From Chitinophaga sp. (lineage in GTDB: Bacteria > Bacteroidota > Bacteroidia > Chitinophagales > Chitinophagaceae): a DNA stretch of 64,000 nt. Positions within the stretch are counted from its first letter, which is position 1. Every line of letters begins with the position of its first letter. The notes under the pieces were generated by a model. That model had not been told where the DNA came from, made no database searches, and saw nothing but the letters and a program-made list of their open reading frames with translations. The translations under genes were made by a program, and so were the position numbers. Positions 53,265-61,163 of the stretch are shown here, piece by piece. Location: positions 434,001 to 498,000 of the forward strand of contig NZ_JAFAIX010000004.1 of assembly GCF_019236475.1 (NCBI RefSeq). Reading direction: 5' to 3'.

Positions 53265-54386
53265 ATGGAGAATAGTAATCCAATCGTTCGCAGAAAGATC
53301 ATCCATATAGACATGGATGCTTTTTATGCTTCTGTAGAGCAGCGGGACAATCCGTTGTACAGAGGTAAAGCGATTGCTGTGGGAGGAAGTCCAGAAGGGA
53401 GAGGGGGAGTAGTAGCTACTGCCAGTTATGAAGCGAGGAAATTTGGAGTACGCTCCGCGATGCCTAGTAAACGTGCCCAGCAACTATGTCCGCATTTGAT
53501 TTTTGTACGTCCGCGGTTTGATGTGTACAAGGATGTGAGCAGGAAAATCCGGGAGATATTTGCTCGTTATACGGACCTGATAGAGCCTTTGTCGTTGGAC
53601 GAAGCTTACTTAGATGTTACGGAAGACAAGCTGGGAATCGGCTCTGCGATTGAAATAGCGCAGCAGATCAAGCAGGCTATCAGAGATGAGTTGCATTTGA
53701 CTGCATCTGCGGGAGTATCCACCAGTAAGTTTGTGGCCAAGGTAGCTTCCGATTTGCAGAAGCCAGATGGATTGACATTTATCGGACCTTCCGCCATAGA
53801 GGGATTTATGGAAAAATTACCAGTAGAGAAATTCCATGGCGTGGGCCGGGTAACGGCGGAGAAGATGAAAAAGATGGGATTGTTTACCGGCGCCGATTTG
53901 AAGAAACTTACAGAGTCGCAGTTGATGCAGTATTTCGGGAAAGTGGGATCCTTCTATTATCGGATTGTCCGCGGGATAGACGACAGAGCAGTACAGCCGC
54001 ATCGGGAAACCAAATCTGCCGGTGCAGAAGATACCTTTCCGCACGATTTGACAGATGTTGCTGAAATGCATGAAGAGCTAGCGAAGATTGCAGCAACAGT
54101 GGCGAAGCGTTTAGAGAGACACCAGCTAAAGGGGCGGACAGTCACCTTGAAAATAAAATACAGTGATTTCCGTCAGATCACGAGAAACCTGTCCTTTCCT
54201 TATCCTATCAATGATTACCAGACGATATTAGATGCCGCCAAACAGTTGTTGGCTGGAACGGCGCCAGGAGTGCAGCCTATTAGGTTGTTGGGGATTACAC
54301 TGTCTAATTTTGGGGAGACGACTGTGCCACTGGGCAAAGAGGGACCCTCGCCGCAGTTGTCATTGTTCAACTTTGATGAGGAGTAA
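53265..54386 (+). CDS. dinB: DNA polymerase IV
   Basis: 373 residues, Y-family polymerase. IIHIDMDAFYASVEQRDNP (palm, catalytic Asp), GVVATASYEARKFGVRSAMP, SLDEAYLDVT (catalytic Asp-Glu), AGVSTSKFVAKVASDLQKPD and the C-terminal little finger (DLTDVAEMHEELAKIAATVA, QLSLFNF beta-clamp motif) are all present. The terminal QLSLFNF resembles a beta-clamp-binding motif. It copies damaged templates. No recognised LexA-type site precedes it. Confidence 0.95.
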   Translation: MENSNPIVRRKIIHIDMDAFYASVEQRDNPLYRGKAIAVGGSPEGRGGVVATASYEARKFGVRSAMPSKRAQQLCPHLIFVRPRFDVYKDVSRKIREIFARYTDLIEPLSLDEAYLDVTEDKLGIGSAIEIAQQIKQAIRDELHLTASAGVSTSKFVAKVASDLQKPDGLTFIGPSAIEGFMEKLPVEKFHGVGRVTAEKMKKMGLFTGADLKKLTESQLMQYFGKVGSFYYRIVRGIDDRAVQPHRETKSAGAEDTFPHDLTDVAEMHEELAKIAATVAKRLERHQLKGRTVTLKIKYSDFRQITRNLSFPYPINDYQTILDAAKQLLAGTAPGVQPIRLLGITLSNFGETTVPLGKEGPSPQLSLFNFDEE

Positions 54387-54387
54387 A

Positions 54388-54415
54388 ACAAAAGCGCCCA
54401 TCTGTTGATGAGCGC
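54388..54415 (-). terminator. Terminator between dinB and the small membrane gene
   Basis: GCGC(C)CATC at 54394-54402 pairs with GATG(A)GCGC at 54407-54415, with a T-rich stretch on the minus strand side (complement of the A-rich 54386-54393). It follows the minus-strand gene stop at 54430. Confidence 0.6.
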
Positions 54416-54429
54416 CATGTTGGAATCAA

Positions 54430-54735
54430 TTACTTTGCATACCTCGGCAGCACCAGCTTGCGTACAACCGTGTGCGCAATGAGGGACAAAACAAACGCTA
54501 ATACTACCAACAATAACGATTTCGCTGGCGTATTAAATACATCCACCACAGGAGATACCTGTTTGCCGGCAAACAGTATGGTAATCAGACAGGCCAAACC
54601 TCCAGCGATCCACAAGGTAATGTGAGACCAGAGATACTGGGTTTTCTTCATACCATTTTTGCCAAATGCAGTGAATAATAATAATACATGTGCAACGAAA
54701 AACAGTAGGCACAGTGTAGTCAGTGTGGTCAACAT
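54430..54735 (-). CDS. Small three-span membrane protein
   Basis: 101 residues with spans near 3-22 (TTLTTLCLLFFVAHVLLLFT), 35-57 (HITLWIAGGLACLITILFAG) and 70-90 (AKSLLLVVLAFVLSLIAHTV). No family recognised. Tandem with the ankyrin gene upstream (same strand, 78 bases apart) and convergent with dinB. Confidence 0.6.
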   Translation of the reverse strand: MLTTLTTLCLLFFVAHVLLLFTAFGKNGMKKTQYLWSHITLWIAGGLACLITILFAGKQVSPVVDVFNTPAKSLLLVVLAFVLSLIAHTVVRKLVLPRYAK

Positions 54736-54813
54736 GTGTGGTTCTCTTTTAAGGTTAGGATATTTGGTTGTTCTCTCAAAATACTAATTCCTCCGCATAT
54801 TCCCAATTATCAA

Positions 54814-55650
54814 TTACAAGCCCGTTCCCGTCCTTTCCCAGATTTGCGCAATATGTTCTGCCACCATATGTAGGCGATAGTAATATTTTTCGAATATCTC
54901 TTCCAACATCAAATGTCTATTGTGAAGAAAGGCATTGAGCGAGATGTAAATGAATTCTTCAAAAGTGGTATCCGCCTCCACTTTGATCACGCAGTTGGGC
55001 ACGGGCTCCATGGTGGTGGCGTATTGGGTGGTGATCAAAACATCTTCCACCGTTGTTACCAGTAGTTTATAAAGATGTGGCGCTTTCGCGAAAGGAGCGT
55101 AATGAATAGCCGTAAAGCCATCTTCATCATAAACATATTTATCTACGTTTTCAGACAGCAGGAAATGCACCACTTCTGGGTGAGGATTATACCTGACCGC
55201 CAGTAGTAATGGTGTCTCCCTACTTTCTAACACAAAATTAAAATGGATATTATGTTGGATGAGTAGCATGAGCACTTCTGCAATCTCATTGAGTCGGTAT
55301 TGGCGGAAGAGGTAGGCCACTGCAAAAAGATAGTCTGGATTATCAATGCGCAAACTAGCTCCTTTTGCAAGGGCATATTCCACTGCCAATGGTTTGTTGG
55401 CACCTACTGCACAGAATACAATAGGAATCATGTCTTCCTTTTTGTAATGGATATTGGCGCCGCCTGTTTCTATCAGTAGTTCAGCGGCTTCGATGAATAT
55501 ATCCTGATATTCCAGCAGTTCGCACAACAGCATGGAATTTTCAGTAGGCGTATAGGAAGGAATGTTATAGCTGATATAGGTAATGATCTCATCTGGATCT
55601 TGGCTGTTTCTTATTTTACGTTTTAACTCCAGAGGAGGTAATTGCTGCAT
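54814..55650 (-). CDS. Ankyrin-repeat protein
   Basis: About 278 residues from the ATG at 55650 (MQQLPPLELKRKIRN). Ankyrin-type helix-turn-helix repeats span most of the protein: MLLCELLEYQDIFIEAAELL, PIVFCAVGANKPLAVEYALA, RETPLLLAVRYNPHPEVVHF and DEDGFTAIHYAPFAKAPHLY, each about 33 residues. It is a cytosolic protein-protein interaction scaffold; no partner domain. A longer frame to 55704 extends upstream. Confidence 0.78.
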   Translation of the reverse strand: MQQLPPLELKRKIRNSQDPDEIITYISYNIPSYTPTENSMLLCELLEYQDIFIEAAELLIETGGANIHYKKEDMIPIVFCAVGANKPLAVEYALAKGASLRIDNPDYLFAVAYLFRQYRLNEIAEVLMLLIQHNIHFNFVLESRETPLLLAVRYNPHPEVVHFLLSENVDKYVYDEDGFTAIHYAPFAKAPHLYKLLVTTVEDVLITTQYATTMEPVPNCVIKVEADTTFEEFIYISLNAFLHNRHLMLEEIFEKYYYRLHMVAEHIAQIWERTGTGL

Positions 55651-55819
55651 AGACCGTGTTAAGGTGAATCTTTGGACGGGATTGCGGATGAAATATATGC
55701 GCAATTTAATTAATTTGTTTTAAGTCGGCTACTATTTAAGCAGAAATCATTTTTTTAGCAGGATTTTTGCGAAATTTAGTAGAGACATCACAGAGATGTT
55801 CCCCATAAAATTTCCAAAC

Positions 55820-56350
55820 ATGAAACGTCTGATTCTGCATGTAATGTTGTCTGGCGTACTGCTGACCGCAGCAACAATGCAATTGTCCGCACAGAAGAAA
55901 GAAACCAGGGCTGAAAAGCAGGCCGTCAGGCAGGCCCAGGTAGCAGGCTGGGTGAATAGTCAGCAATTTGTATATGTTCCACAAACAGCTATTCCTATGG
56001 GAGGGAGAGTGGTACAGCTTACACCAGATTTCTCCTTTGAGGTAACAAAAGATTCTATTGTTAGTTATCTTCCTTACTACGGTCGCGCCTATACGGCGCC
56101 GATAGATCCTACAAAAAATGCCATGAATTTCAAAACGAAGGACTTCACTTATGAGAAAACAGTTCGGAAGAAAGGTGGCTGGGATATTACGATAAAGCCG
56201 AAAGATAACAGCGATATCAACTCCATTAATTTATCAATAGGGCCAGAGGGTTATGGTTCTTTGCAGGTAACCAGTTATAATACGCAGCCGATTAGTTTTA
56301 ATGGTGTTATCCAGGAAAATAAGGAAAGAAAAGCGAAGAAAAACAAATAA
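55820..56350 (+). CDS. DUF4251 exported protein
   Basis: About 176 residues from the ATG at 55820; the frame from 55796 precedes the signal peptide (KRLILHVMLSGVLLTAATMQ). The DUF4251 body is clear: SQQFVYVPQTAIPMGGRVVQ, YLPYYGRAYTAPID, NFKTKDFTYEKTVRKKGGWD and IGPEGYGSLQVTSYN. It is a small Bacteroidota-specific periplasmic or surface protein of unknown role, with a basic tail (NKERKAKKNK-like). Confidence 0.87.
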   Translation: MKRLILHVMLSGVLLTAATMQLSAQKKETRAEKQAVRQAQVAGWVNSQQFVYVPQTAIPMGGRVVQLTPDFSFEVTKDSIVSYLPYYGRAYTAPIDPTKNAMNFKTKDFTYEKTVRKKGGWDITIKPKDNSDINSINLSIGPEGYGSLQVTSYNTQPISFNGVIQENKERKAKKNK

Positions 56351-56359
56351 TCATTACCG

Positions 56360-56389
56360 CCTTCCTGGTGAAAGCTGTTGCCAGGAAGG
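56360..56389 (+). terminator. Terminator-like hairpin after the DUF4251 gene
   Basis: CCTTCCTGG (56360-56368) and CCAGGAAGG (56381-56389) are a perfect 9-base inverted repeat with a 12-base loop, followed by GTTT. It lies between two tandem genes. Confidence 0.5.
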
Positions 56390-56414
56390 TGTTTAAAACA
56401 AGCAGGTAAAGTGT

Positions 56415-57035
56415 ATGGCATCTCCACATAAAATCACGACATTATTCTTGGATATTGGCGGCGTATTGCTCACCAATGGGTGGGATAGGCAAGCCCGTAA
56501 ACGAGCCATGGAAAAGTTTCAGTTAGATCCGGCTGAAACGGAAGAACGGCATCACTTGACTTTTGATACTTATGAAGAGGGAAAGTTAACGCTGGATGAA
56601 TACCTGCAAAGAGTGGTGTTTTATACCGACAGGAAATTTACAAAAGAAGCGTTCCGGGAATTTATGTTTGCACAATCAGCGCCTTATCCGGAGATGCTGG
56701 AGCTAATCAGGATTCTGAAAAGCAAGTATCGTTTGAAAGTGGCCATTGTAAATAATGAAGGTCGGGAGTTGAATACCCATCGGATACATCAGTTTGGGAT
56801 CGGCAATATTGCTGATTTTTTTGTGTCCAGTTGTTTTGTGCATTTTCGGAAGCCGGATGCGGATATCTACCGCATTGCTTTGGATATCGCGCAGGTGAAG
56901 CCACAAGAAGTAATTTATATAGAAGACCGCAGTATGTTTGTGGATGTAGCTCGAGGACTAGGACTGAACAGTATTTGTCATGCTAATTATACAGATACCG
57001 TAGCAGAGCTGGGGAAGTATGGTCTAACGATATAA
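56415..57035 (+). CDS. HAD-superfamily (HAD-IA) hydrolase
   Basis: 206 residues. HAD motif I FLDIGGVLL (the usual first nucleophile Asp is followed by Ile rather than by Asp), motif II VAIVNNEGRE (Asn), motif III Lys in FRKPD, motif IV IEDRSMFVDVA. The DIGG form of motif I means the second, general-acid Asp is replaced by Gly, so phosphatase activity may be altered; HAD-IA members of the YihX kind use DxGNV. Substrate unknown. Confidence 0.85.
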   Translation: MASPHKITTLFLDIGGVLLTNGWDRQARKRAMEKFQLDPAETEERHHLTFDTYEEGKLTLDEYLQRVVFYTDRKFTKEAFREFMFAQSAPYPEMLELIRILKSKYRLKVAIVNNEGRELNTHRIHQFGIGNIADFFVSSCFVHFRKPDADIYRIALDIAQVKPQEVIYIEDRSMFVDVARGLGLNSICHANYTDTVAELGKYGLTI

Positions 57036-57049
57036 ACGGGAGACCGCCT

Positions 57050-57130
57050 GTCGTCCCTGCCCGCTGGGCAGGGACGACGAAAAATCAAAAATGGGAATGG
57101 ACGTCGCAGACGTCCATTCCCATTTTTGAT
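57050..57130 (+). repeat. Paired-hairpin repeat, copy 5
   Basis: Hairpin A at 57050-57078: GTCGTCCCTGCCC / GGGCAGGGACGAC, perfect, three-base loop. Hairpin B at 57084-57130: 22-base perfect arms, centre GACGTC-GCA-GACGTC, T-rich right flank. It starts 14 bases after the HAD gene stop and ends 9 bases before the convergent membrane-protein stop, so B would terminate both. Confidence 0.9.
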
Positions 57131-57139
57131 AAAACCCAA

Positions 57140-57625
57140 TTATTGATTAGCCGAGGCACTTACTCTGTCTGCCACTACTGCGAGGGGCAGTCCTATCATA
57201 ATAATCAGGATGATTGCCCCTACGCTTACCCCGAAGGCTGTATAAGGCACCATTTTTACATGAGAGATCGGCAATACCAAGAGGTTCATGACTATCCATA
57301 TAAAGATGCCATATAAGATGGCGATCAGGAAGGTATTGCGGATACCTTTCCGGATGAGTGGATAGAGCAAGAAGAACAGGGTAGTGAAGATAAATGCGAT
57401 GGCATAATGGAAGATGACGCCCCACCAGGGCATCATGGGCTGTCCGACGAAGGCTGCCGGCCCGAAGACGGCGCTGGCAATATAATTCAATAGATCTGTT
57501 ACGGGGCGTCCACTGCGCTTAACGAAGAGGATGCAGGAGGTCAACAGATCCAGGGACCCTACTAGCAGAGCCGTGAGGGCTATGGTGCCGGAAGTAAATT
57601 TTCCATAACGGCGGGTTGATTCCAT
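57140..57625 (-). CDS. Multi-span membrane protein (YagU/DUF1440-like)
   Basis: 161 residues with four spans (GTIALTALLVGSLDLLTSCI, WGVIFHYAIAFIFTTLFFLL, FLIAILYGIFIWIVMNLLVL, AFGVSVGAIILIIMIGLPLA). The loop containing ASAVFGPAAFVGQPMMPWWG and the LPISHV region resemble DUF1440/YagU proteins, but the match is by look only. Its upstream side contains the operator region of the efflux operon. Confidence 0.65.
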   Translation of the reverse strand: MESTRRYGKFTSGTIALTALLVGSLDLLTSCILFVKRSGRPVTDLLNYIASAVFGPAAFVGQPMMPWWGVIFHYAIAFIFTTLFFLLYPLIRKGIRNTFLIAILYGIFIWIVMNLLVLPISHVKMVPYTAFGVSVGAIILIIMIGLPLAVVADRVSASANQ

Positions 57626-57765
57626 AGATGATGAAATTTTATATCTATTAAGTTAAAATATTTCTCCCGGATTCTCGTCTTCTGTTAATAAATAATGAAT
57701 TCAAAATATACCTTTTATTGATTTATGATGATTTACAATATTTTATACAGTAGTAAAATAAAAAT

Positions 57766-57819
57766 TTAAACAAACGATTAATTAATTGATTGTTTAAATC
57801 AAACGTTTGTTTAACTTTG
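57766..57819. promoter_or_regulatory. Operator and promoter of the TetR-TolC-EmrAB operon
   Basis: TTAAACAAACG at 57766-57776 is inverted at 57804-57814 (CGTTTGTTTAA), and the shorter perfect palindrome CAAACGTTTG lies at 57800-57809. They bracket and overlap a promoter: TTG at 57790-57792 and TAACTTTG at 57812-57819, 19 bases apart, about 24 bases before the tetR ATG at 57843. The overlap predicts repression by promoter occlusion. Confidence 0.75.
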
Positions 57820-57842
57820 CTTCGTCAAATCAATCAAAGGAC

Positions 57843-58475
57843 ATGGAAGGATACAGTGAAAAACAGCTCGGGATCATATTAGTTGCTGAGCGGCTGTTTG
57901 CCGATAAGGGCTTTCATGGCACATCGGTAAGGGACATTGCCCAGGAGGCAGATGTTAACATCGCCATGATCTCCTATTATTTTGGTTCTAAGGAGAAATT
58001 ATTAGAGGCCGTATTCAGATATAGAATGACTGCGTCCCGCGACTTTATAAAGGAACTGGTGGAGAATGACACCATGGGGCCGTTGGAAAAAATTTATTCC
58101 CTGATAGATAGGTTTGTGAACAAGATGCTCAGTGAACAACATTTTCAGTGCATCATGAATAGGGAACAAATGAACAGCGAACCTAGTCCGGTGAAAGACC
58201 TGATATGGGGCCTGAAAACGGAAATGATGGGGTTAATGGTGCCTATTGTAACCCAGGCACAGGAACAAGGCGTCTTTTACAAGGATGTAGATATTGTGCT
58301 GTTGATGTCAACGCTCTTCGGTACGATTCATCAGGTGGTTCCGGCTAAATCTTATATCAGATCAGATCCAGAATTCGCAAGTCTTCCTGAGGATGAGTTT
58401 ATAGCATATCTTAAAATCAGGGTGAGTGCTCATTTAAAAAAATTGTTTAAAGCAATCCTTACACATGAATTCTAA
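57843..58475 (+). CDS. TetR/AcrR-family repressor of the efflux operon
   Basis: About 210 residues from the ATG at 57843. Helix-turn-helix at the N-terminus (LFADKGFHGTSVRDIAQEAD, MISYYFGSKEKLLEAVFR), then a helical ligand domain with YSLIDRFVNKMLSEQHFQCI. It should bind the palindrome just upstream and repress the four-gene pump operon; the C-terminal domain is of the CmeR/AcrR-like helical type but its ligand is unknown. The gene overlaps the TolC gene by 11 bases. Confidence 0.92.
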   Translation: MEGYSEKQLGIILVAERLFADKGFHGTSVRDIAQEADVNIAMISYYFGSKEKLLEAVFRYRMTASRDFIKELVENDTMGPLEKIYSLIDRFVNKMLSEQHFQCIMNREQMNSEPSPVKDLIWGLKTEMMGLMVPIVTQAQEQGVFYKDVDIVLLMSTLFGTIHQVVPAKSYIRSDPEFASLPEDEFIAYLKIRVSAHLKKLFKAILTHEF

Positions 58476-59832
58476 AAGCATATACGCACGATTATATGCG
58501 CTTTCAACGGGAATCCTGCTGTCGCTCGTATTCCAGGCAGCATCAGCACAGCAGAGTAACACAACGAAGCAGCTGTCTTTAAGTGAAGCCATATCGCTGA
58601 GTATTCAAAACAGCAAGCAATTAAAAGTTAGCCAGGCGAAGATCGATGAGGCGAGTGCAAAGATGAAGGAAGCAAATGAGCGCCAATTACCAGACCTCAG
58701 CGTTAGCGGCGCTTACATGCGCTTAACCCAGCCCAACATTGACCTCAAATTTGGTGGCGGTGGTTCTGGCTCCGGAGGAGGAGCAGCAGCGCCTAAAGTA
58801 AACAGCGCGGCTTATGGTATGGCGAATCTCTCTATCCCAGTATTTGCCGGCATGATGATCCAAAACGGTAAACAAGCGGCCAAATACCTGGCAACAGCCT
58901 CCAAATTGGACGCAGAAAAGGATAAGGAAGATGTGATGCAAAACACGATCGCTGCTTATTCCAACCTGTACAAGGCACAACAGAGCGTGTACCTCATGCA
59001 GGAAAATCTGAAACAATCAGAACAGCGTGTTAAAGACTTTACTAACCTGGAAAAAAATGGGCTGCTCGCTAGAAATGACCTCTTAAAAGCAGAACTCCAG
59101 CAATCCAATTATGAACTCCTACTGATGGATGCACAAAACAGCCTGAAAGTAGCGAATCTGAACATGAATATTATGCTGGGCTTACCAGATAATACGCAAC
59201 TGGAACTGGATTCCGTGATCTTCAAGGATGTAAAATCTACAGATGCACGTGGTTATGCTGAGTTCGAACAACTGGCTTATCAGAACAGAAAGGATGCACA
59301 GTCGCTCCAAGCGCATGAAGGTGCTGCTAATGCGAATGTGAAAATGGTAAAAGGGGAGATGTATCCGCAACTGGCACTCACCGGAGGTTACATAGCTGCT
59401 TACATCCCGAATTTCATTACCATTACCAATGCAGTAACTGCAGGTGTTGGACTGAAATATAACGTTCATTCCCTCTGGAAAAATAAAACCAAAGTGGCCG
59501 AAGCAAATGCCCAACTGGCACAGATTCGCGCCAACGAATCTAGGGTGAATGATGCTATTCATATGGATGTATTCCAATCATACGAAAACTATCTGCTGAG
59601 TCATAAGAAAATGGACACTTACATAAAGGCCATAGAACAGTCAGAAGAGAATTATCGTATTACAAAGAACAAGCATGCTAATGCGCTGGCAACAACTACA
59701 GATCTGTTAGATGCTGATGTTGCCAATCTCCAGGCTCACCTCAACTACGCCTTTGCAAAAGCGGATGCACTGGTGGCCTACAACAAACTGCTCCAGGCAG
59801 CGGGTATCCTGGACCAAACTGTAACTAAATAA
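58465..59832 (+). CDS. TolC-family outer-membrane channel
   Basis: 455 residues, signal peptide (LSTGILLSLVFQAASA), then two OEP repeats (LSLSEAISLSIQNSKQLKVS start, AQLAQIRANESRVNDAIHMD helices). A Gly/Ser-rich loop (GGGGSGSGGGAAAPK, about residue 95-110) extends one surface turn, an unusual low-complexity insert. Outer-membrane duct of the adjacent EmrAB-type pump. Confidence 0.92.
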   Translation: MNSKSIYARLYALSTGILLSLVFQAASAQQSNTTKQLSLSEAISLSIQNSKQLKVSQAKIDEASAKMKEANERQLPDLSVSGAYMRLTQPNIDLKFGGGGSGSGGGAAAPKVNSAAYGMANLSIPVFAGMMIQNGKQAAKYLATASKLDAEKDKEDVMQNTIAAYSNLYKAQQSVYLMQENLKQSEQRVKDFTNLEKNGLLARNDLLKAELQQSNYELLLMDAQNSLKVANLNMNIMLGLPDNTQLELDSVIFKDVKSTDARGYAEFEQLAYQNRKDAQSLQAHEGAANANVKMVKGEMYPQLALTGGYIAAYIPNFITITNAVTAGVGLKYNVHSLWKNKTKVAEANAQLAQIRANESRVNDAIHMDVFQSYENYLLSHKKMDTYIKAIEQSEENYRITKNKHANALATTTDLLDADVANLQAHLNYAFAKADALVAYNKLLQAAGILDQTVTK

Positions 59833-59854
59833 TCATCACACAAACTAATAAGCT

Positions 59855-60988
59855 GTGGAAACGCAAACTAAAGCTTCGAATAATACTAATAATACAACCA
59901 TGCAGGAAACATCCGCGCCAAAAAAGCGCAGCAAAGGCTTCGTAATTGTCCTGGCAGCGCTGGTAATCGGTGGTGGCGCATTCGGTATCACCAAATATAT
60001 TCACGGTCAGCACCATGAAGAGACAGACAATGCTCAGATTGATGCAAACGTGAGCCCAGTTATCCCACGAGTTTCCGGTTATGTGAAAGAGGTACGTGTG
60101 AAAGATAACCAGCATGTGAAAAAAGGCGATACCCTGGTGATCCTGGACGATCGTGATCTGGCCCTGAAAGTACAAGGTGCACAAGCTGCATTGCTCACTG
60201 CTGAAGCCAACAAAAATGCGGCACAAGCAAGTACACAAGCTGCTGCAGCCGGTATCTCTACCGCAGAAGCACAAATCGGTACTATTGACGCTCAAATTGA
60301 AGCGGCGAAAGTAAACGTTTGGAGAGCCAATCAGGACTACGAGCGTTATGCTAACCTGATCAAAGATCACTCTATCACCCAACAACAATACGAACAAGCC
60401 CTGGCTGCTAAACAATCTGCTGAACGTCAGTTGGATGTACTGCAACGCCAGAAAACAGCCGCTGCTCGCCAGACGAACGTTGTTTCTTCTCAGAGCACTG
60501 CTACTTCCAAACAAATCAGCCTCGCGGATGCTGCTATCAAACAGCGTGAAACAGATGTAGCGGATGCACAACTGATCCAAAGCTATGCAGTGATCCTCGC
60601 TCCTGAAGATGGCGTACTGTCAAAAATCTACGTACAGCCAGGTCAGTATGTAAATGCTGGTCAATCTCTCTTCAGCGTGGTATTAAATAATACACCTTGG
60701 GTAGTGGCTAACTTCAAAGAAACACAGTTGGGTAAAATGAAACTGGGCCAGAAAGTAAGCGTGACAGTAGACGCATTCCCTGGTAAAGAACTGGATGCTA
60801 CCATCACTTCTTTCGCACCAGCTACCGGCGCTAAATTCGCCCTGCTGCCTCCAGACAATGCTTCTGGTAACTTCGTAAAAGTAGTACAACGTCTGCCGGT
60901 GAAAATTGAATTCGCAAACCCGAACGACGAAGCTGTACAAAGACTCCGCCCAGGTATGAACGTACTGGTGGATGTACATCTGAACTAA
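59855..60988 (+). CDS. EmrA/HlyD-family membrane-fusion protein
   Basis: 377 residues from a GTG at 59855, or 362 from the ATG at 59900. Cytosolic basic segment (PKKRSKG), one membrane span (VIVLAALVIGGGAFGITKYI), lipoyl half motif (ETDNAQIDANVSPVIPRVSG), coiled-coil of about 120 residues rich in Ala/Gln and the second lipoyl/beta part (APEDGVLSKIYVQPGQYVNA). EmrA-type adaptor joining the transporter at 61164 to the TolC protein. Confidence 0.92.
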   Translation: METQTKASNNTNNTTMQETSAPKKRSKGFVIVLAALVIGGGAFGITKYIHGQHHEETDNAQIDANVSPVIPRVSGYVKEVRVKDNQHVKKGDTLVILDDRDLALKVQGAQAALLTAEANKNAAQASTQAAAAGISTAEAQIGTIDAQIEAAKVNVWRANQDYERYANLIKDHSITQQQYEQALAAKQSAERQLDVLQRQKTAAARQTNVVSSQSTATSKQISLADAAIKQRETDVADAQLIQSYAVILAPEDGVLSKIYVQPGQYVNAGQSLFSVVLNNTPWVVANFKETQLGKMKLGQKVSVTVDAFPGKELDATITSFAPATGAKFALLPPDNASGNFVKVVQRLPVKIEFANPNDEAVQRLRPGMNVLVDVHLN

Positions 60989-60996
60989 TATTTCTG

Positions 60997-61138
60997 ATGA
61001 AAGTGCAATGACCCGGAATTAATAATTAATGGGAACCATGAACCAAATAAAAGGCGGAAACCATTAGCAAATTAGAAAGATTCATTAATCGGCCATGCTC
61101 CGGCATTAGTTATTAGTTCCTGGTCATGCTGCTTTCAT
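60997..61138 (+). repeat. 35-base imperfect inverted repeat between emrA and emrB
   Basis: Arms 60997-61031 and 61104-61138 are complementary at 28 of 35 positions, and three of the seven differences are C/T changes that still allow G-T/G-U pairing. Both arms contain ATGACC, GGAA and TAATAA in matching places. The loop is 72 bases. It is not followed by a T-run. Confidence 0.75.
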
Positions 61139-61163
61139 TACCCTCCATATAATAAAGTACTAC

